DNA from: Apostichopus japonicus
Lineage: Eukaryota > Echinodermata > Holothuroidea > Aspidochirotida > Stichopodidae
Reading direction: 5' to 3'
Assembly (NCBI RefSeq): GCF_037975245.1
Contig: NC_092569.1
Coordinates: 5,698,501-5,762,500, forward strand
DNA length: 64,000 bases
Shown: positions 1 to 12,014 of the stretch, piece by piece
Layout of the letters: each line of letters opens with the position of its first letter
Position numbering within the stretch: the first letter of the stretch is position 1
Notes under the pieces: generated by a model
The model's database searches: none
Told to the model about the DNA's origin: nothing
The model's input: the letters and a program-made list of their open reading frames with translations, nothing else
Made by a program: the position numbers and the translations under genes

Positions 1-229
1 GTTTACAGAACGGACGAGATTACAGTTTAATTCTTGGTTAAATCTTCAGTTGATCCGCTTGATTCATCTTTATTGACTGGTCAAGCATTTAACTGCTAAT
101 GCTAGTTGTACACCAATAATAAAACCCGAAAGCCAGCAGATTTAGTGATTCCTTGCCCACATTTTACAGTCTTTGAGAACATTCCATATAAACTGCAGCT
201 AGTTCTTTTACACTTAAGAAAAAAATTCA

Positions 230-520
230 CAAACCAAGTGTGAAGTTCATATAATGTTCACTTTTGAGTTATCTTATTTTTCAGACTTTGACCTCTACTG
301 ACCTTTGACCTCAGAAATCACTAGGATATTTTGAACTCCATAAGATTGATTCACATACCATGGATCAAGTTCATCAAAAGTTTATGTTTGGAATTTTCCT
401 GTTTACAAGGTTTTCTTACTTTCACTTCTACTGACCTCAAAATGACATTTGACCTCTGCAGAAAACAATAGGGTTCTTGTATTCAATAAAGGTGGATCCT
501 AGCACAGCTGAAGTGATTAC
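230..520. repeat. Dispersed TGACCT-rich repeat fragment
   Basis: The sequence carries repeated TGACCT words in the order CAGACTTTGACCTC, TGACCTTTGACCTC, then a second set near 433-456. The same arrangement (a pull of T, CAGACTTTGACCTC, TGACCTTTGACCTT, then an AGGGTTC..TGTAT stretch) is found at 40500-40570 and 45730-45800. It is therefore a diverged copy of the same repeat family. It sits in an intron. Confidence 0.5.
299..311 (-). promoter_or_regulatory. Perfect DR1-type nuclear-receptor motif inside a repeat
   Basis: The plus strand reads TGACCTTTGACCT, the complement of AGGTCAAAGGTCA. This is the consensus direct repeat with one spacer base bound by RXR/HNF4-type receptors. The match is seen directly. 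Binding is only inference, and the motif sits in a dispersed repeat, so it may be incidental. Confidence 0.3.
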
Positions 521-752
521 AAACCCAGTTCTCCACTGTTCACTCACTACTGTTTTCAAGCAAAAATTAACTTTCTGAATATAACACAATATCATCTGAA
601 AAAAAAACCCATTTCCAGTCAGAATTGGTTCTGAAAGGCCACAAAAAGGTTCTCTATAATTTGTTAGTCTTGTTAATTTCCCAACGCATCTGATTTGCCT
701 ACTAGTATGACATTCTCAGAGGGGAACACCAAATTTAGGGGGATTTACCTAC

Positions 753-830
753 CTCAAGACTCTCTCCGCCAGATTGACTCCTTTATGCATCATCTGCCGT
801 TCGGCTGCTGCGATGGGACACCCGGATAAA
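753..830 (-). CDS. Myt1-type exon: second half of the second visible C2HC finger
   Basis: This 78-nt exon completes a Myt1-family C2HC zinc finger and runs on into the following linker. On the minus strand an acceptor (TTTCAG) precedes T TTA TCC GGG TGT CCC, read as S-LSGCP after joining AG from the preceding exon. It continues IAAAERQMMHK and ends TTG AG before the donor GTAGGT. The words LSGCP and IAAAE are the signature that follows the [14 protein letters not shown] half of the finger in vertebrate MYT1, MYT1L and ST18. The C of SGCP is the last zinc ligand. A second possible donor four bases on would add an in-frame stop, so the first is preferred. The exon enters in phase 2 and leaves in phase 2. 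The downstream exons lie outside the window. Confidence 0.9.
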
Positions 831-1075
831 CTGAAAGATGAAGAGCAACATCACGGATGAGTGAAAACGAGATGAATAAAAAACTAAAGCGAGTACGAAC
901 CGTTGTAGCAATGGAGTAACGATGCAGTGATGAAACCATGTTACGAAAAAAACCTAAACAAATTAGACCATGCATTAGAAAGGTTTCAAAACAGCTGCCA
1001 TACAATAATCAGGTGTCAATTATAGCAGCGTTAGATTAGCTGGTCTCTATGTCTGGGTAAGAAGCTCCTCAGAAT

Positions 1076-1140
1076 AGTAATGATAATAATAATGGACATT
1101 TATAATGCGCCAGTATCCGTCAAAAAGACGCTCATGGCGC
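1076..1140. repeat. Short fragment of a TTATATAGCGC-type dispersed repeat
   Basis: TAATAATAATGGACATTTATAATGCGCC followed by AAAGACGCTCATGGCGC resembles the repeat at 16704-16760 (AATAATAAATTACATTTATATAGCGC..CAAAGCGCTTTACA). Such (TAA)n plus GCGC sequences are widespread in marine invertebrate genomes. The copy is short and diverged. Confidence 0.35.
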
Positions 1141-1825
1141 AGGAAGTAGAAAGTGATGAGATGTTATCCAATTAGTTGAACATGGAATCAAACTCAAGAT
1201 TTGTATTGATAAGTTAGAAATAGCCCTATCAAACAAAATAATCTGTGCAAGAGAGAGGGGGAAAGGTGTGGGAAACATTGTACCCACACACACATACAAA
1301 CATTAATATGATCAATTTTGCCCATTTGAATCCTCAAATTCCCTTCACTTGGGGTGTAGCAATGTCCATTTAATGACTGACCTGCACTGGCCATGTCCAA
1401 CTAACATAAATTATGTATTCCTATGCTAGACATTGTGGAAATGGAGAGAAATAAAAAGCTTGATTACTTCACCACAAGCAAGCAATCTTCACCAAACACG
1501 GACATATTGCTGTTAAAATAGCAAACAATACACTAAATGTCTCTCCCCAACCCCCCCCCCCCCCCTTGTAGCTTGTAAAACATACAATCCCTCAAAATGT
1601 CACCGAAAATAATGCAGAGATGTCTTGCATAGAAACGTTTCAAAGGACAAAATTATTTCAGATGCAAGGGATGGGAGAACTACTGAAGTTCAAAGAATAC
1701 ACGTTTATACACATAATTCGGCTCGCCATTAAACACTGTATTGAGTTGTAGAGGGAGAGACACGTATGAGAACAAGATTAAACGCCCGGGCTAGCTACAG
1801 CTTTGCTAAATGAAACAGACTTTAC

Positions 1826-1888
1826 CTTCGATGGGAGTTCCTGTTGCTGTTCACATGACCGCGCCCATTGCAACCAGGCGTTGGGCAC
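1826..1888 (-). CDS. Myt1-type exon: first half of the second visible C2HC finger
   Basis: This 63-nt exon encodes [20 protein letters not shown], an almost exact copy of the first half of the finger that follows the short linker in MYT1/MYT1L/ST18. These proteins are DNA-binding neural transcription factors with C2HC fingers. Two Cys and two His ligands are visible. The acceptor is TTTTCCTTCTAG and the first base G completes an AA|G lysine codon from the 28-nt exon at 12015-12042. The donor is AAG|GTAAAG. The exon enters in phase 2 and leaves in phase 2 (AG of a serine codon), which fits the next exon at 753-830. The intron therefore cuts the finger after the second His. Confidence 0.95.
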
Positions 1889-4162
1889 CTAGAAGGAAAA
1901 CATTCAAAGATTAAAATCTAAACAGACTTGGAATCTAGACTTGACTCAATCCAGTATATATGCAACAGATTCATGAGATGTTATCATAACAAAATAAATT
2001 TGGAGAAAATGAATAAATGCTTATAATGCAACAGTACTGCGGGCTATATAATACCCACCTGGTAATAATGAAATAGCTGGGATTTACGTAGACTGTCTCA
2101 AACACACAAACTTTAAAATCAAATTATTTGAACCACTTTGGTAAAACATTTTCTCCATTCCATTATAACACACACACAAAATATATACTCTAACAAGGTT
2201 CCCACACAAAAGGGTATACAAAGAATGGAAAAAACCCGAAAATACATAGCATTTAAATGATGACTCCATTTTAACAACTGCTGTGACTCTTCTGAGAAGA
2301 AACTACTCAAATTTTAATCATTCATGGGATTGAAAGTAACTAAACTATTCAAACTACCATAACTTGCTCTGGTCCTACATTTTTTATACTGTTCTGTTTA
2401 AATTCCCTGAATTTTCTGATCACATGAGTTCTACATGGGTTTACATAATAACTTTTTATATTTCCCAAGAGAAAGAATGTCACCTAGACATTACAAAACC
2501 TGTCAAATCTCAGAGTTAAGACACTAAGGTTCTAAAGAAGCGCTGACCGTTTACCAGTGCAGACAATCACACTGTACTGAAACTGACGGTAGGCTCATTA
2601 CCCCGATCACAGTTGGAAGAACTGGTAAATTAAGTCCAAGTGATAACCGTTAATTTGTTTAAACAACTGTGGCGATTGGACCCAACAGTTTAACAAGAAA
2701 GTTATAGAAAATGTCAGCGTATGAATTAATACCATTATTTGATTTTCTAGCAGGTTTGATTAGGGGTGAGGGAGGGGGTGGGAGCAGGGTATGGGAGAGG
2801 ACAATAAATCATGATCTTTAAAATGCAGAGAGAATGAATAAATGCAAAAAAGATTTGAACAGTCGAATATAAAGTTTCACACTTATGTAGTAAACATTCA
2901 CGTTACAAGTTTCTATCACCCCTTGCAGGATGAGATGCAAATATATGGAAGATATTTGATGGCAGTTTGGTACGACCCTAAGTTTCCACTGACCCCTGCT
3001 TTACATTCGGAAGTTCATCTCTCCAGACCGGTCTGACCCCCTCTGAGTTTTTGAATGTAAAAGCTACTAACAGGGAGATAAAAGGCTTCATTTTGACGAG
3101 CAGCTATTTTTCCCTCTCTTAGAATATGTCAACTGCAAAATTCTGCCAAGTAAGACCTTATTAAATTATATCATTTTTATTGCTTTACTTCTTTAAAGTC
3201 TGACAACTGAAAATTGGCGAGAGAAACCAATCCGTGACGATTTTATTGAGCTGCTATGATACAGGTTGGAGTGACTGACGGCCATGTCAGTAATGAAAGG
3301 AGCTTCAATACAACAATGACAGCTTTGTTCTCATCGGCTGGGTGTATAAAATAGCAACTACTTTCTAGCCTCACCATCACAGCACGACGATACTTTCCTT
3401 CTTCGTAATCTTTTCGATTAAATCCATCAGTGACATAAGTTTCATACAAAAGAGTATCAATTTAGAGATGATTGGTATATTAAAGGAATGAATGTAACAT
3501 TTCTAAGGTTGCTGTCTGGCATTCACAGAAGATTGCATCCCAACTGACCAATCACAGAGGAGAATCTCCTGGTAATAAATATTGATGGGGAGAAAAAGCA
3601 CTGAAATATATAAACAGTCACTATACAGCAAACTACACGACTATTAAAACGAGTCTTACAGACAGAATAGGCATGTCATTCAATTAATACCACTACTAAT
3701 CTGGGAAATTTGGCTCTAATAGAAAAAGCAACATATTGCTCTTGTAATGACTTTAGACCTTGTATATATGTAGGAGTTACAGAAAGCTATAAACTAATTA
3801 CATTTTTGTTTGGTGGGGGGGGGGTTGGGGGGGAGTTGGGGGCGATAACGAGCACTTGATATCAGTAGCTGTGTAGAACACTACACATATCTAAAGTGAA
3901 TCTGAGAGATGTGAAAAAGGTTACAGTAAATGCAACCAGCATCTTTAAGATGATGTTATGTTGGCAGGACAGGTGGATGATCAAAACAGCTGGACTTGAA
4001 TCCATTTATAAAAATAAACCATAACTTCATAGGTCTAACTGTTGAGAGCCATTTTATCATACCATGTCATGATACAGCAAACTGAGAGCCAGGTGGGATG
4101 TTTACACACTTAATATATTATCCACACTACTTGTACTTGAAGCAAGAAAGAGAATTTTTGAC
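1889..4162. other. Intron, no gene seen
   Basis: This is part of the 10.1-kb intron between the 28-nt microexon and the 63-nt finger exon. It is AT-rich with purine-rich patches (2765-2800) and G runs (3811-3840). An open minus-strand frame near 3243-3449 was considered and not accepted. Nothing else is recognised. Confidence 0.5.
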
Positions 4163-6316
4163 CTATTCATATCAACATAGTTCATACATGGTATATTTTG
4201 CTGATGGTCAATCTATACACATCGACATAGTTCATACATGGTATCTTTGCTGATGGTCAATCTATTCACATCAACATAGTATCTTTTGCTGATGGTCAAT
4301 CTATTCACATCAACATAGTATCTTTGCTGATGGTCAATCTATTCACATCGACATAGTATCTTTGCTGATGGTCAATCTATTCACATCAACATAGTATCTT
4401 TGCTGATGGTCAATCTATTCACATCAACATAGTTCGTACATGGTATCTTTTGCGGATAGTCAATCTATTCACATCGACATAGTTCATACATGGTATCTTT
4501 GCTGATGGTCAATCTATTCACATCAACATAGTATCTTTGCTGATGGTCAATCTATTCACATCGACATAGTATCTTTTGCTGATGGTCAATCTATTCACAT
4601 CAACATAGTATCTTTGCTGATGGTCAATCTATTCACATCAACATAGTATCTTTGCTGATGGTCAATCTATTCACATCAACATAGTTCGTACATGGTATCT
4701 TTTGCTGATGGTCAATCTATTCACATCAACATAGTATCTTTGCTGATGGTCAATCTATTCACATCAACATAGTTCGTACATGGTATCTTTTGCGGATGGT
4801 CAATCTATTCACATCGACATAGTATCTTTGCTGATGGTCAATCTATTCACATCAACATAGTATCTTTGCTGATGGTCAATCTATTCACATCAACATAGTA
4901 TCTTTGCTGATGGTCAATCTATTCACATCAACATAGTATCTTTGCTGATGGTCAATCTATTCACATCAACATAGTTCGTACATGGTATCTTTTGCGGATG
5001 GTCAATCTATTCACATCGACATAGTATCTTTGCTGATGGTCAATCTATTCACATCAACATAGTTCATACATGGTATCTTTTGCTGATGGTCAATCTATTC
5101 ACATCAACATAGTATCTTTGCTGATGGTCAATCTATTCACATCAACATAGTTCGTACATGGTATCTTTGCTGATGGTCAATCTATTCACATCAACATAGT
5201 ATCTTTGCGGATGGTCAATCTATTCACATCAACATAGTATCTTTGCTGATGGTCAATCTATTCACATCAACATAGTTCGTACATGATATCTTTTGCTGAT
5301 GGTCAATCTATTCACATCAACATAGTATCTTTGCTGATGGTCAATCTATTCACATCAACATAGTTCGTACATGGTATCTTTTGCGGATGGTCAATCTATT
5401 CACATCAACATAGTATCTTTGCTGATGGTCAATCTATTCACATCAACATAGTTCGTACATGGTATCTTTTGCTGATGGTCAATCTATTCACATCAACATA
5501 GTATCTTTGCTGATGGTCAATCTATTCACATCGACATAGTTCATACATGGTATCTTTTGCGGATGGTCAATCTATTCACATCGACATAGTATCTTTTGCT
5601 GATGGTCAATCTATTCACATCAACATAGTATCTTTGTTGATGGTCAATCTATTCACATCGACATAGTTCATACATGGTATCTTTTGCTGATGGTCAATCT
5701 ATTCATATCGACATAGTTCATACATGATATCTTTGCTGATGGTCAATCTATTCACATCAACATAGTATCTTTGCTGATGGTCAATCTATTCACATCGACA
5801 TAGTATCTTTGCTGATGGTCAATCTATTCACATCGACATAGTTCGTACATGGTATCTTTTGCGGATGGTCAATCTATTCACATCGACATAGTATCTTTGC
5901 TGATGGTCAATCTATTCACATCGACATAGTATCTTTGCTGATGGTCAATCTATTCACATCGACATAGTTCATACATGGTATCTTTTGCTGATGGTCAATC
6001 TATTCATATCGACATAGTTCATACATGATATCTTTGCTGATGGTCAATCTATTCACATCAACATAGTATCTTTGCTGATGGTCAATCTATTCACATCGAC
6101 ATAGTATCTTTGCTGATGGTCAATCTATTCACATCAACATAGTTCGTACATGGTATCTTTTGCGGATAGTCAATCTATTCACATCAACATAGTATCTTTG
6201 CTGATGGTCAATCTATTCACATCAACATAGTATCTTTGCTGATGGTCAATCTATTCACATCAACATAGTTCGTACATGGTATCTTTTGCGGATGGTCAAT
6301 CTATTCACATCGACAT
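4163..6316. repeat. Tandem satellite/minisatellite array, about 50 units of 38 and 49-50 bp
   Basis: The array is built from a 38-bp unit (ATAGTATCTTTGCTGATGG followed by TCAATCTATTCACATCAAC). A longer version carries 11-12 extra bases, GTTCGTACATG or GTTCATACATG, between ATA and GTATCTTT. Short and long units alternate irregularly, often as long-short or long-short-short sets. Point variants recur (CATCAAC/CATCGAC, GCTGATGG/GCGGATGG), which indicates homogenisation of multi-unit blocks. The array lies in an intron and has no arrayed unique spacers, so it is not a CRISPR. Confidence 0.95.
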
Positions 6317-6741
6317 CTATTCATATTCACAGACTTTTGAGATGCAGAAACACGCTTTTTCCCCACATTTTTCCAATACTTTTCCCCCACATATTTTTCC
6401 ATTTTCCAGACAGTGTGTGAACCATGATAACCATCTACCAATACTGTTATCAGTTGATGATGCACTACAGCCATTACTGATAGCCAAATGAAGTTTTTAA
6501 CCTACCGGTAAAAGCTTTAATTGTTTACGCATTCCAGTAATTTCTTCTAAGTGAACTGTTTTTATTTTCTTCCGCCTATTCAGGATGGTGTTGTATATTC
6601 ACACCCTACTGTAGCCTTTACTACTAATTACTCACAGGCAGATGTCGTCTTGATCCATGAACACACTCACATAGTTCATGTACAACTACCATTACACTGA
6701 CATACAGGTACATCAAGGTTTAATCTATTTGCATCAACTCC

Positions 6742-6828
6742 GATATATATATTTATATGTATATATATACATAATATATATATATTTATATGTATATATA
6801 CATTATATATATATATATATATATATAT
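6742..6828. repeat. (TA)n microsatellite, left flank of the foldback element
   Basis: This is interrupted TATATA sequence with occasional TTTATATG. Together with 7093-7258 it flanks the inverted-repeat element at 6825-7037. Confidence 0.9.
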
Positions 6829-7037
6829 CACATAATATACTTAACTAAACTATCATCATACTGCTACTCGGAGTTTCACAGGTACGTCTCGCGCACCGAT
6901 CATCAGGCAACTGAACAACATAGGCTATCTCGGCTTCAGGCGTGTGTTTACGGTTGCCATGGCGACAGTGCGAGACGTACCCGTGAAACTTCGAGTAGCA
7001 GTATGATGATAGTTTAGTTAAGTATATTATGTGATAT
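6825..7037. mobile_element. Foldback (palindromic) element nested in TA repeats
   Basis: Arms 6825-6892 and 6970-7037 are about 68 bp each and differ at only two or so positions. They start CACATAATATACTTAACTAA and end GTACGTCTCGC. The 77-bp centre is also partly self-complementary (GGCAACTG against GGTTGCC), so the whole 213-bp element can fold back. There is no coding capacity. The (TA)n flanks hide any target-site duplication, so the transposon superfamily cannot be set. It resembles a MITE. Confidence 0.75.
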
Positions 7038-7092
7038 TCTAGCTCTGCCTTGGCATAAAGCACTCTTTGTGAATATTGACCACCATTCTATG

Positions 7093-7119
7093 TGATATAT
7101 ATATACATAATACATATAA

Positions 7120-7152
<33 letters not shown>

Positions 7153-7258
7153 CATAATATATATATACATAGTGTATAAATAATATATATAATATATATA
7201 TAATAAATATATGTTTATATATATATATATATATAGATATATATATATATATATATAT
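7093..7258. repeat. (TA)n microsatellite, right flank of the foldback element
   Basis: This is long TATATA sequence with scattered CATA, GTATA and AATA interruptions. No feature is seen inside. Confidence 0.9.
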
Positions 7259-9049
7259 GGAAGCTTTTGTAAAGTTTATGAACCATCCAAGACAAATTGT
7301 TTTTTTCTTTTTTCTGTCTAGTCAGATCTCCCAGTGTGGAGACACATCAGATTTAATTAAGTCTCAGCCTGCAAATGGCAGTAACTCAATATCCAATTTT
7401 CATAAGGTGAAAGTGAGTTTTAACACCTTACTTTTGCCCCTTTTATCCTCTTTTACCCCACTCTCCCCACTGCCCCCCCCACCTCCTTTCTTTTTATTTT
7501 TCATTTGCATCTAATTTTGTATTTTTCAGATACATCCCTAAATGGAAGACCTTAAAGCATTCTGATAACCTTCCATACCTTCTACTTGTATCCATAACAT
7601 AACCAGTCTATACGCTTAATTAAGTTCCCCTGCTTGACTGGTTATCCCAGGCTCTGCAAATTACCACTTCTTCTTACACCACGCACGATACCCAAGACCC
7701 TTGCTCTGTAACTCGAGCTCTTTGCCGCAGAAACGGCGGAAGGAATATTGTTTTGTAGCTACCCCAAAACACGTAGCCTTCCTTGATTGAACCTTAATTA
7801 TTAAAATTCTTATGAATGCAATATGAAACAATGGGGACTTGCATGTTGACGACGGCTTGAGAAATTTACCAACTGTGAGCCACAAATCAAATTTGGAAAT
7901 CATGAAACTTCATTACTTAAGCTTCAGAATCAATGCATTAAGTAGAATAAAGTGAGTGAAAAGAGAATGAAAAACAGGTCTGAATTAGTTGCCTCAGCAG
8001 AATATTAACTGGACTACCAGCATGGGGGGGGGGTGGAGGAGGGGTGAGCGAGCGAAATGGTATATTTTCTTTATTCTCCTCATAGGTGCATGAAAGGTAT
8101 TGTGTGACAGGTCATAGACGTATACATGCTCTCACTGGTTTGTGTTGGTTAAGCAGATAAACGATTTGGTTGGTTTTTTTCCTGCAATAAAAAACTACGA
8201 CCAATCGATAGCTATTGATCATGCGGGGACAATTCATTGATTTTCTTTCATTGGATTAAATTTCAATGAGAGAAAAAACAAACATTCTCAGCTTCTAGAA
8301 AAAGCTGTTGTGGGGTATCAAATTAGAAGGGGGCTAGCCGATTTGATCCCGAGAGGATCTACTGCTAGGAATTAACTGGTAGGATTTATCATTTTGTTTA
8401 CAGTTCAGGTTCACAAACTACGAAATACTGTAGCAGACTCCTTTTGTTTTGGAACATTATTGTTTTAAGGAATACAATAGGCACAATTTAGAAATTACCA
8501 TCCGTCAGAAATAGAAACAAATAAATGTCCATCAGTACACATTTCATTCCTATGCCATGTTTTAATTATTGATTAAGTACCACTATATCAACAGATGTTC
8601 GTTAACCAAATTGGCTGGGCTACCTAGTCTAGGAGATGTAACATTTTTAACAAAAAGTACAAGTCCTGCCTACATCTTTCAGCAGCACAAGATGCCACTC
8701 CTGGTAAATTCATAAATCAACTACTTTTATACTGACACATACCATCTTTCATATCTAGAACGATTTGGACAATCAGTCAATCAGATCTTCAAAGCGGTTT
8801 ATTGTTTTATAAATCTTTGAAGTACAAATGATTGTCTCCTTTGTAGTACTTTACTTAAGTTGTAAGTAGAAACCTGTGAAAGGGCACTTGATACTCTTCA
8901 ACATAGTGTACCCCCATGCATTTCTTCAAGATGTTACCGTTGGAGAGAACAACTCAAGTCATTGGCATACTTCAGATGTAGATTGATGGTACGTAGTAAA
9001 CTAAAACAGAGTTCAATCACATAGCCAGGGTTTTAAATTTGGAGAGTGG
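7259..9049. other. Intron, no gene seen
   Basis: The stretch is AT-rich intronic sequence with a G-run near 8024. The open minus frame at 7661-7903 has a more charged composition than its surroundings but shows no recognisable domain and no convincing splice sites. Confidence 0.4.
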
Positions 9050-9120
9050 CAGTAGGGGAGAGGTGGGGTAGGGGAGGAGAGGTAAGGGAGGGGAGGAGAG
9101 GTGGGGGAGGGGAGGGGTGA
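9050..9120. repeat. Purine-rich simple repeat (GGGGAGG/GAGGTGG)n
   Basis: Plus strand reads as repeated GGGGAGGAGAGGTGGGGGAGG words. This is low-complexity DNA with G-quadruplex potential. Confidence 0.8.
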
Positions 9121-9269
9121 TCCAAGTCACTGTCATACACAAACAATGAGACACAAGCTATACAGCAAGGAATGGCACAACATTTATCTTCAGAGATTTC
9201 TCCAAAAAACCTGGGGTACAACAAAACTCCAAATAAGGAAGAACTGAAGGACAAGTTTGAAATTAGCAA

Positions 9270-9572
9270 ATGCAAACCTGCTCCGATAATTCTACCCCTG
9301 AGAGCAACACTGATGGTTATCACCATAGAAACACAAACAAACCTGCGCACACAATGGGCAACGCTGAAGGTTTGCCTGTGTGTCTGAATACTAGAGGGAA
9401 CTTAAAACAACCACCACATGAAACAGAGAATCATCAAATATCAATTGACAGTCTAAGAAAAACATTAAGTTACCATTTGGATTCAGATATGAAATTTTGT
9501 TTTCTTTCGCAGGTAATAGCAACAGATGAAATGGATGAGTTTGAATCAACTGCTCCCATGAATGGTAGATAA
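9270..9572 (+). CDS. Unidentified plus-strand open frame, possible exon(s)
   Basis: The frame of 100 codons is rich in polar residues (STPESNTDG, KQPPHETENH, LRKTLSYHLDSDM) rather than the F/L/I/Y expected of random AT-rich frames. Near its end a good acceptor-like sequence (TTTGTTTTCTTTCGCAG, ending at about 9512) precedes VIATDEMDEFESTAPMNGR and a stop. A second open frame overlaps its 5' part (9172-9387). No domain is recognised and there is only superficial likeness to a La motif. It lies antisense inside a Myt1-type intron. It could be part of a nested gene, a decayed coding sequence or chance. Confidence 0.2.
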   Translation: MQTCSDNSTPESNTDGYHHRNTNKPAHTMGNAEGLPVCLNTRGNLKQPPHETENHQISIDSLRKTLSYHLDSDMKFCFLSQVIATDEMDEFESTAPMNGR

Positions 9573-12014
9573 AGATATATAAAATCAATGAAACCAAAAT
9601 TCAAAAAACAAAAACAAAAATGAAGAGAAAAACTAACTATGCAGCCATAAAAATAAAACAAACAAAAAAATCTCTGCTCAATTTCCAGAGTCTACAAGTT
9701 AGTACCAAGCATAATGAATAACCATTGTGGCGTGTTATCTGTTTAAGGAAGCTCAAATCAATCACTCCCATAAAAGTAAACAGTTAAATAAAAGGCAAAG
9801 AAATATGGGGACGCGAATGAGCAAATAGACGAAAAAATATGAACACAGAAATTGTGAAGAACGGTCCCAAACAAAGTGTCTCCCTTCGATAAAGTACTTG
9901 TCATCGACTCACACAGCATAATAAGGACTTTGTCTTGCTGAGCACCAAAGACAACAGAAGGACAGAGAACAGGGATAAATTTGGTGTTCAAATTTTGTTT
10001 AGCAAGGTTTGAAATTTTCCTCTCATACTACGGTTTCCGTGTAAAACATTGATATACATCTGTGTACATTAATAGCGCTGTGATCATTTTGTGCAGCATT
10101 TAACGACGGAGTACTGGATGAAATATTTTCTGAAACAAGTTCCATTTCATCGATAGCTCAATTTACGAAGGCACCCACTTTTAAAATGCTTCATTTTTGC
10201 TCTTAGAAAGCTTCTAGACACCCAATATCTATTTTTTATTTCCATTTAGAGAAGAAACATGTTTATTATCTTTAAAAAGTATTCACATACAATCAAATAA
10301 CTTTCAGACTTCATGTAAATACATTTTATGAGAATAAATTTTTGTCCATCTCTGCATACAATTTGCATATGTTTTAAGGGGTTAAAAAGGGTATTAAACC
10401 AAGACAAGTAAAATAGCCAAAGGTTAGAGAAATTCAATTCTGTCCCTTGTGTAAGTTGCCTCGTCAGAAATATAAAATTTACGTCCCGAAAAGAACATTG
10501 CACTCAAGAAAGGGATGTAATATCAAAATGTTGATACTTGCTCAAAAAATTTAGTCACATAGCACATACCAAGATGCAATTTTTTCTCCCTTTTTTTGCA
10601 AATAGTGAAGAATTAACAAAGAAAACACAATTTTGACAATTACTATGGAAACTTGTAGCCATCGTTTTATGCAAAACTGGACTTTTTCTCTACATTTTCT
10701 TTCCCCTTTGTCCTTCTCTGTGCTTCACATTTATCCAACAGAACTAAACTGAGGCAGCTCACAGTTAAATGTTACCCCTCAACTCGACATAGAAATCAAG
10801 ACGAGGAAAAAATAATCAATAAACTTTCATGCAGAAAGTCGGCAAATAACCGGGCAAAAACAATAAAAATAGAAAACAGGTGGGGGGGGGGGGAATGGCA
10901 TGCAAGGCACAGATGAATTCAACACAGGGTATGAGATCTTAGTACAAAGGGCAGAAGAGGTGCAGCTTACAAAGCAATGCCATAAAAAAAGGGAAGGAAA
11001 AACAATATATTAATTTCTTGTTATCCAAAGAGGGGGCCATCTTTACAGTATTAATATTCTATCTTTTGGTGTGTTTGTCTTCTTTAAAAATAAAACAAAT
11101 AAAAATTAAAAAATTATAAAAATAAATAAAATGAAGTTAAAAAATGAGGTGTAGGAATTCTCTGTGTTTAGCAAATGCATCAAGATAAACGGCAATTGGA
11201 GTAAAACAGTAACCTGGAACATTAATTAGAATGAAAACCAATTACAAATCAGGGACAACGGTCCAAACACTTTGGATGGCAATTTAAAAAACAACCGTTT
11301 TTACCAACAACAATTTACTTGTAGCCAGGCATCACCAACTGTTTTGAGATAAGGAAAACACCAGATGAAAATAAAGTGATACCGAACATAAAAGGGAGAA
11401 GAAGGACATGGACTTTTGATAAGAAAGGCAGGAAGTTAGTGATTGCTACTGAGTGTGCAAGCAAGTTTACCCTCATAATGTATGAATTGGACAAGATTGG
11501 AATGAAAGAACAGTTTCTAGATCATTGAGACTTTTTCAAGTAGGTACATTATTTAATGGTTGTCTGTGCGAGGGAATGGTGCTAACAGTGGGTGTTAATG
11601 TGAAACTTTGCTGGTATGTCTGGCAAACAATGAGGAAACTTTGGATGTTATGTGATGGCTCCTCTGGAAAGCAGTGCTTCTGCACTGAGCAGGACTACCC
11701 TCATTAAAGATGACAATAATAAATAAAAAAAAATAAATAAAAAAAACTGGTTTCCAATTGTGAAGAAAACAGACTTACAAGTATTAAATTACACTGTACA
11801 GTTACACCTCACCAACGCAATTGCAATTGACGACCTTGATAAAACTGGGGGAAAATTCTAGAGCAAATGACGGAAAAAATGATAAAGAGAAATTTGTCAG
11901 AGGTGATTGGAAGAAAGAGAATTAAGAAGGTGAAAGTATATGGAGAGGAGAGAAAAGATGCTTCTTTACATGCAGAGGATGAAGGAATTACAAGATAAAA
12001 TGGTAAAATCTTAC
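9573..12014. other. Intron, no gene seen
   Basis: This is AT-rich intronic sequence, with A-rich patches at 11080-11150 and 11715-11750 and a G12 run at 10882. Nothing is recognised on either strand. Confidence 0.45.

Larger units (their letters stand above)
1..752. other. Intron of the Myt1-type gene, left edge
   Basis: This stretch lies downstream of the last visible exon on the minus strand. The exon at 753-830 ends in phase 2 with a donor, so at least one more exon must lie to the left. No C2HC finger motif (CPTPGC or SGCP) was found here on the minus strand. Apart from the TGACCT-rich repeat at 230-520 nothing further is recognised. Confidence 0.6.

Noticed and set aside
3243-3449. Minus-strand frame with YVTDGFNRKDYEEGKYRRAV as a Myt1-type exon
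   Set aside because: A donor-like GTGAGG follows, but there is no usable acceptor, the phases do not fit the gene and the flanking exons already join perfectly.
4163-6316. CRISPR array
   Set aside because: Units are contiguous, without unique spacers, and the region is a eukaryotic intron.
6655-6705. Linker microexon candidate (VVVHEL on the minus strand, strong GTGAGT donor)
   Set aside because: An in-frame stop follows the only acceptor and the exit phase is wrong.
7661-7903. Minus-strand frame with FRRFCGKELELQSKGLGYRA
   Set aside because: Composition is somewhat coding-like, but no domain, splice signals or homologue could be recognised.
10800-10840. Linker microexon candidate (LHESLL on the minus strand)
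   Set aside because: No donor follows and the phases do not fit; the 12015-12042 exon satisfies all constraints.
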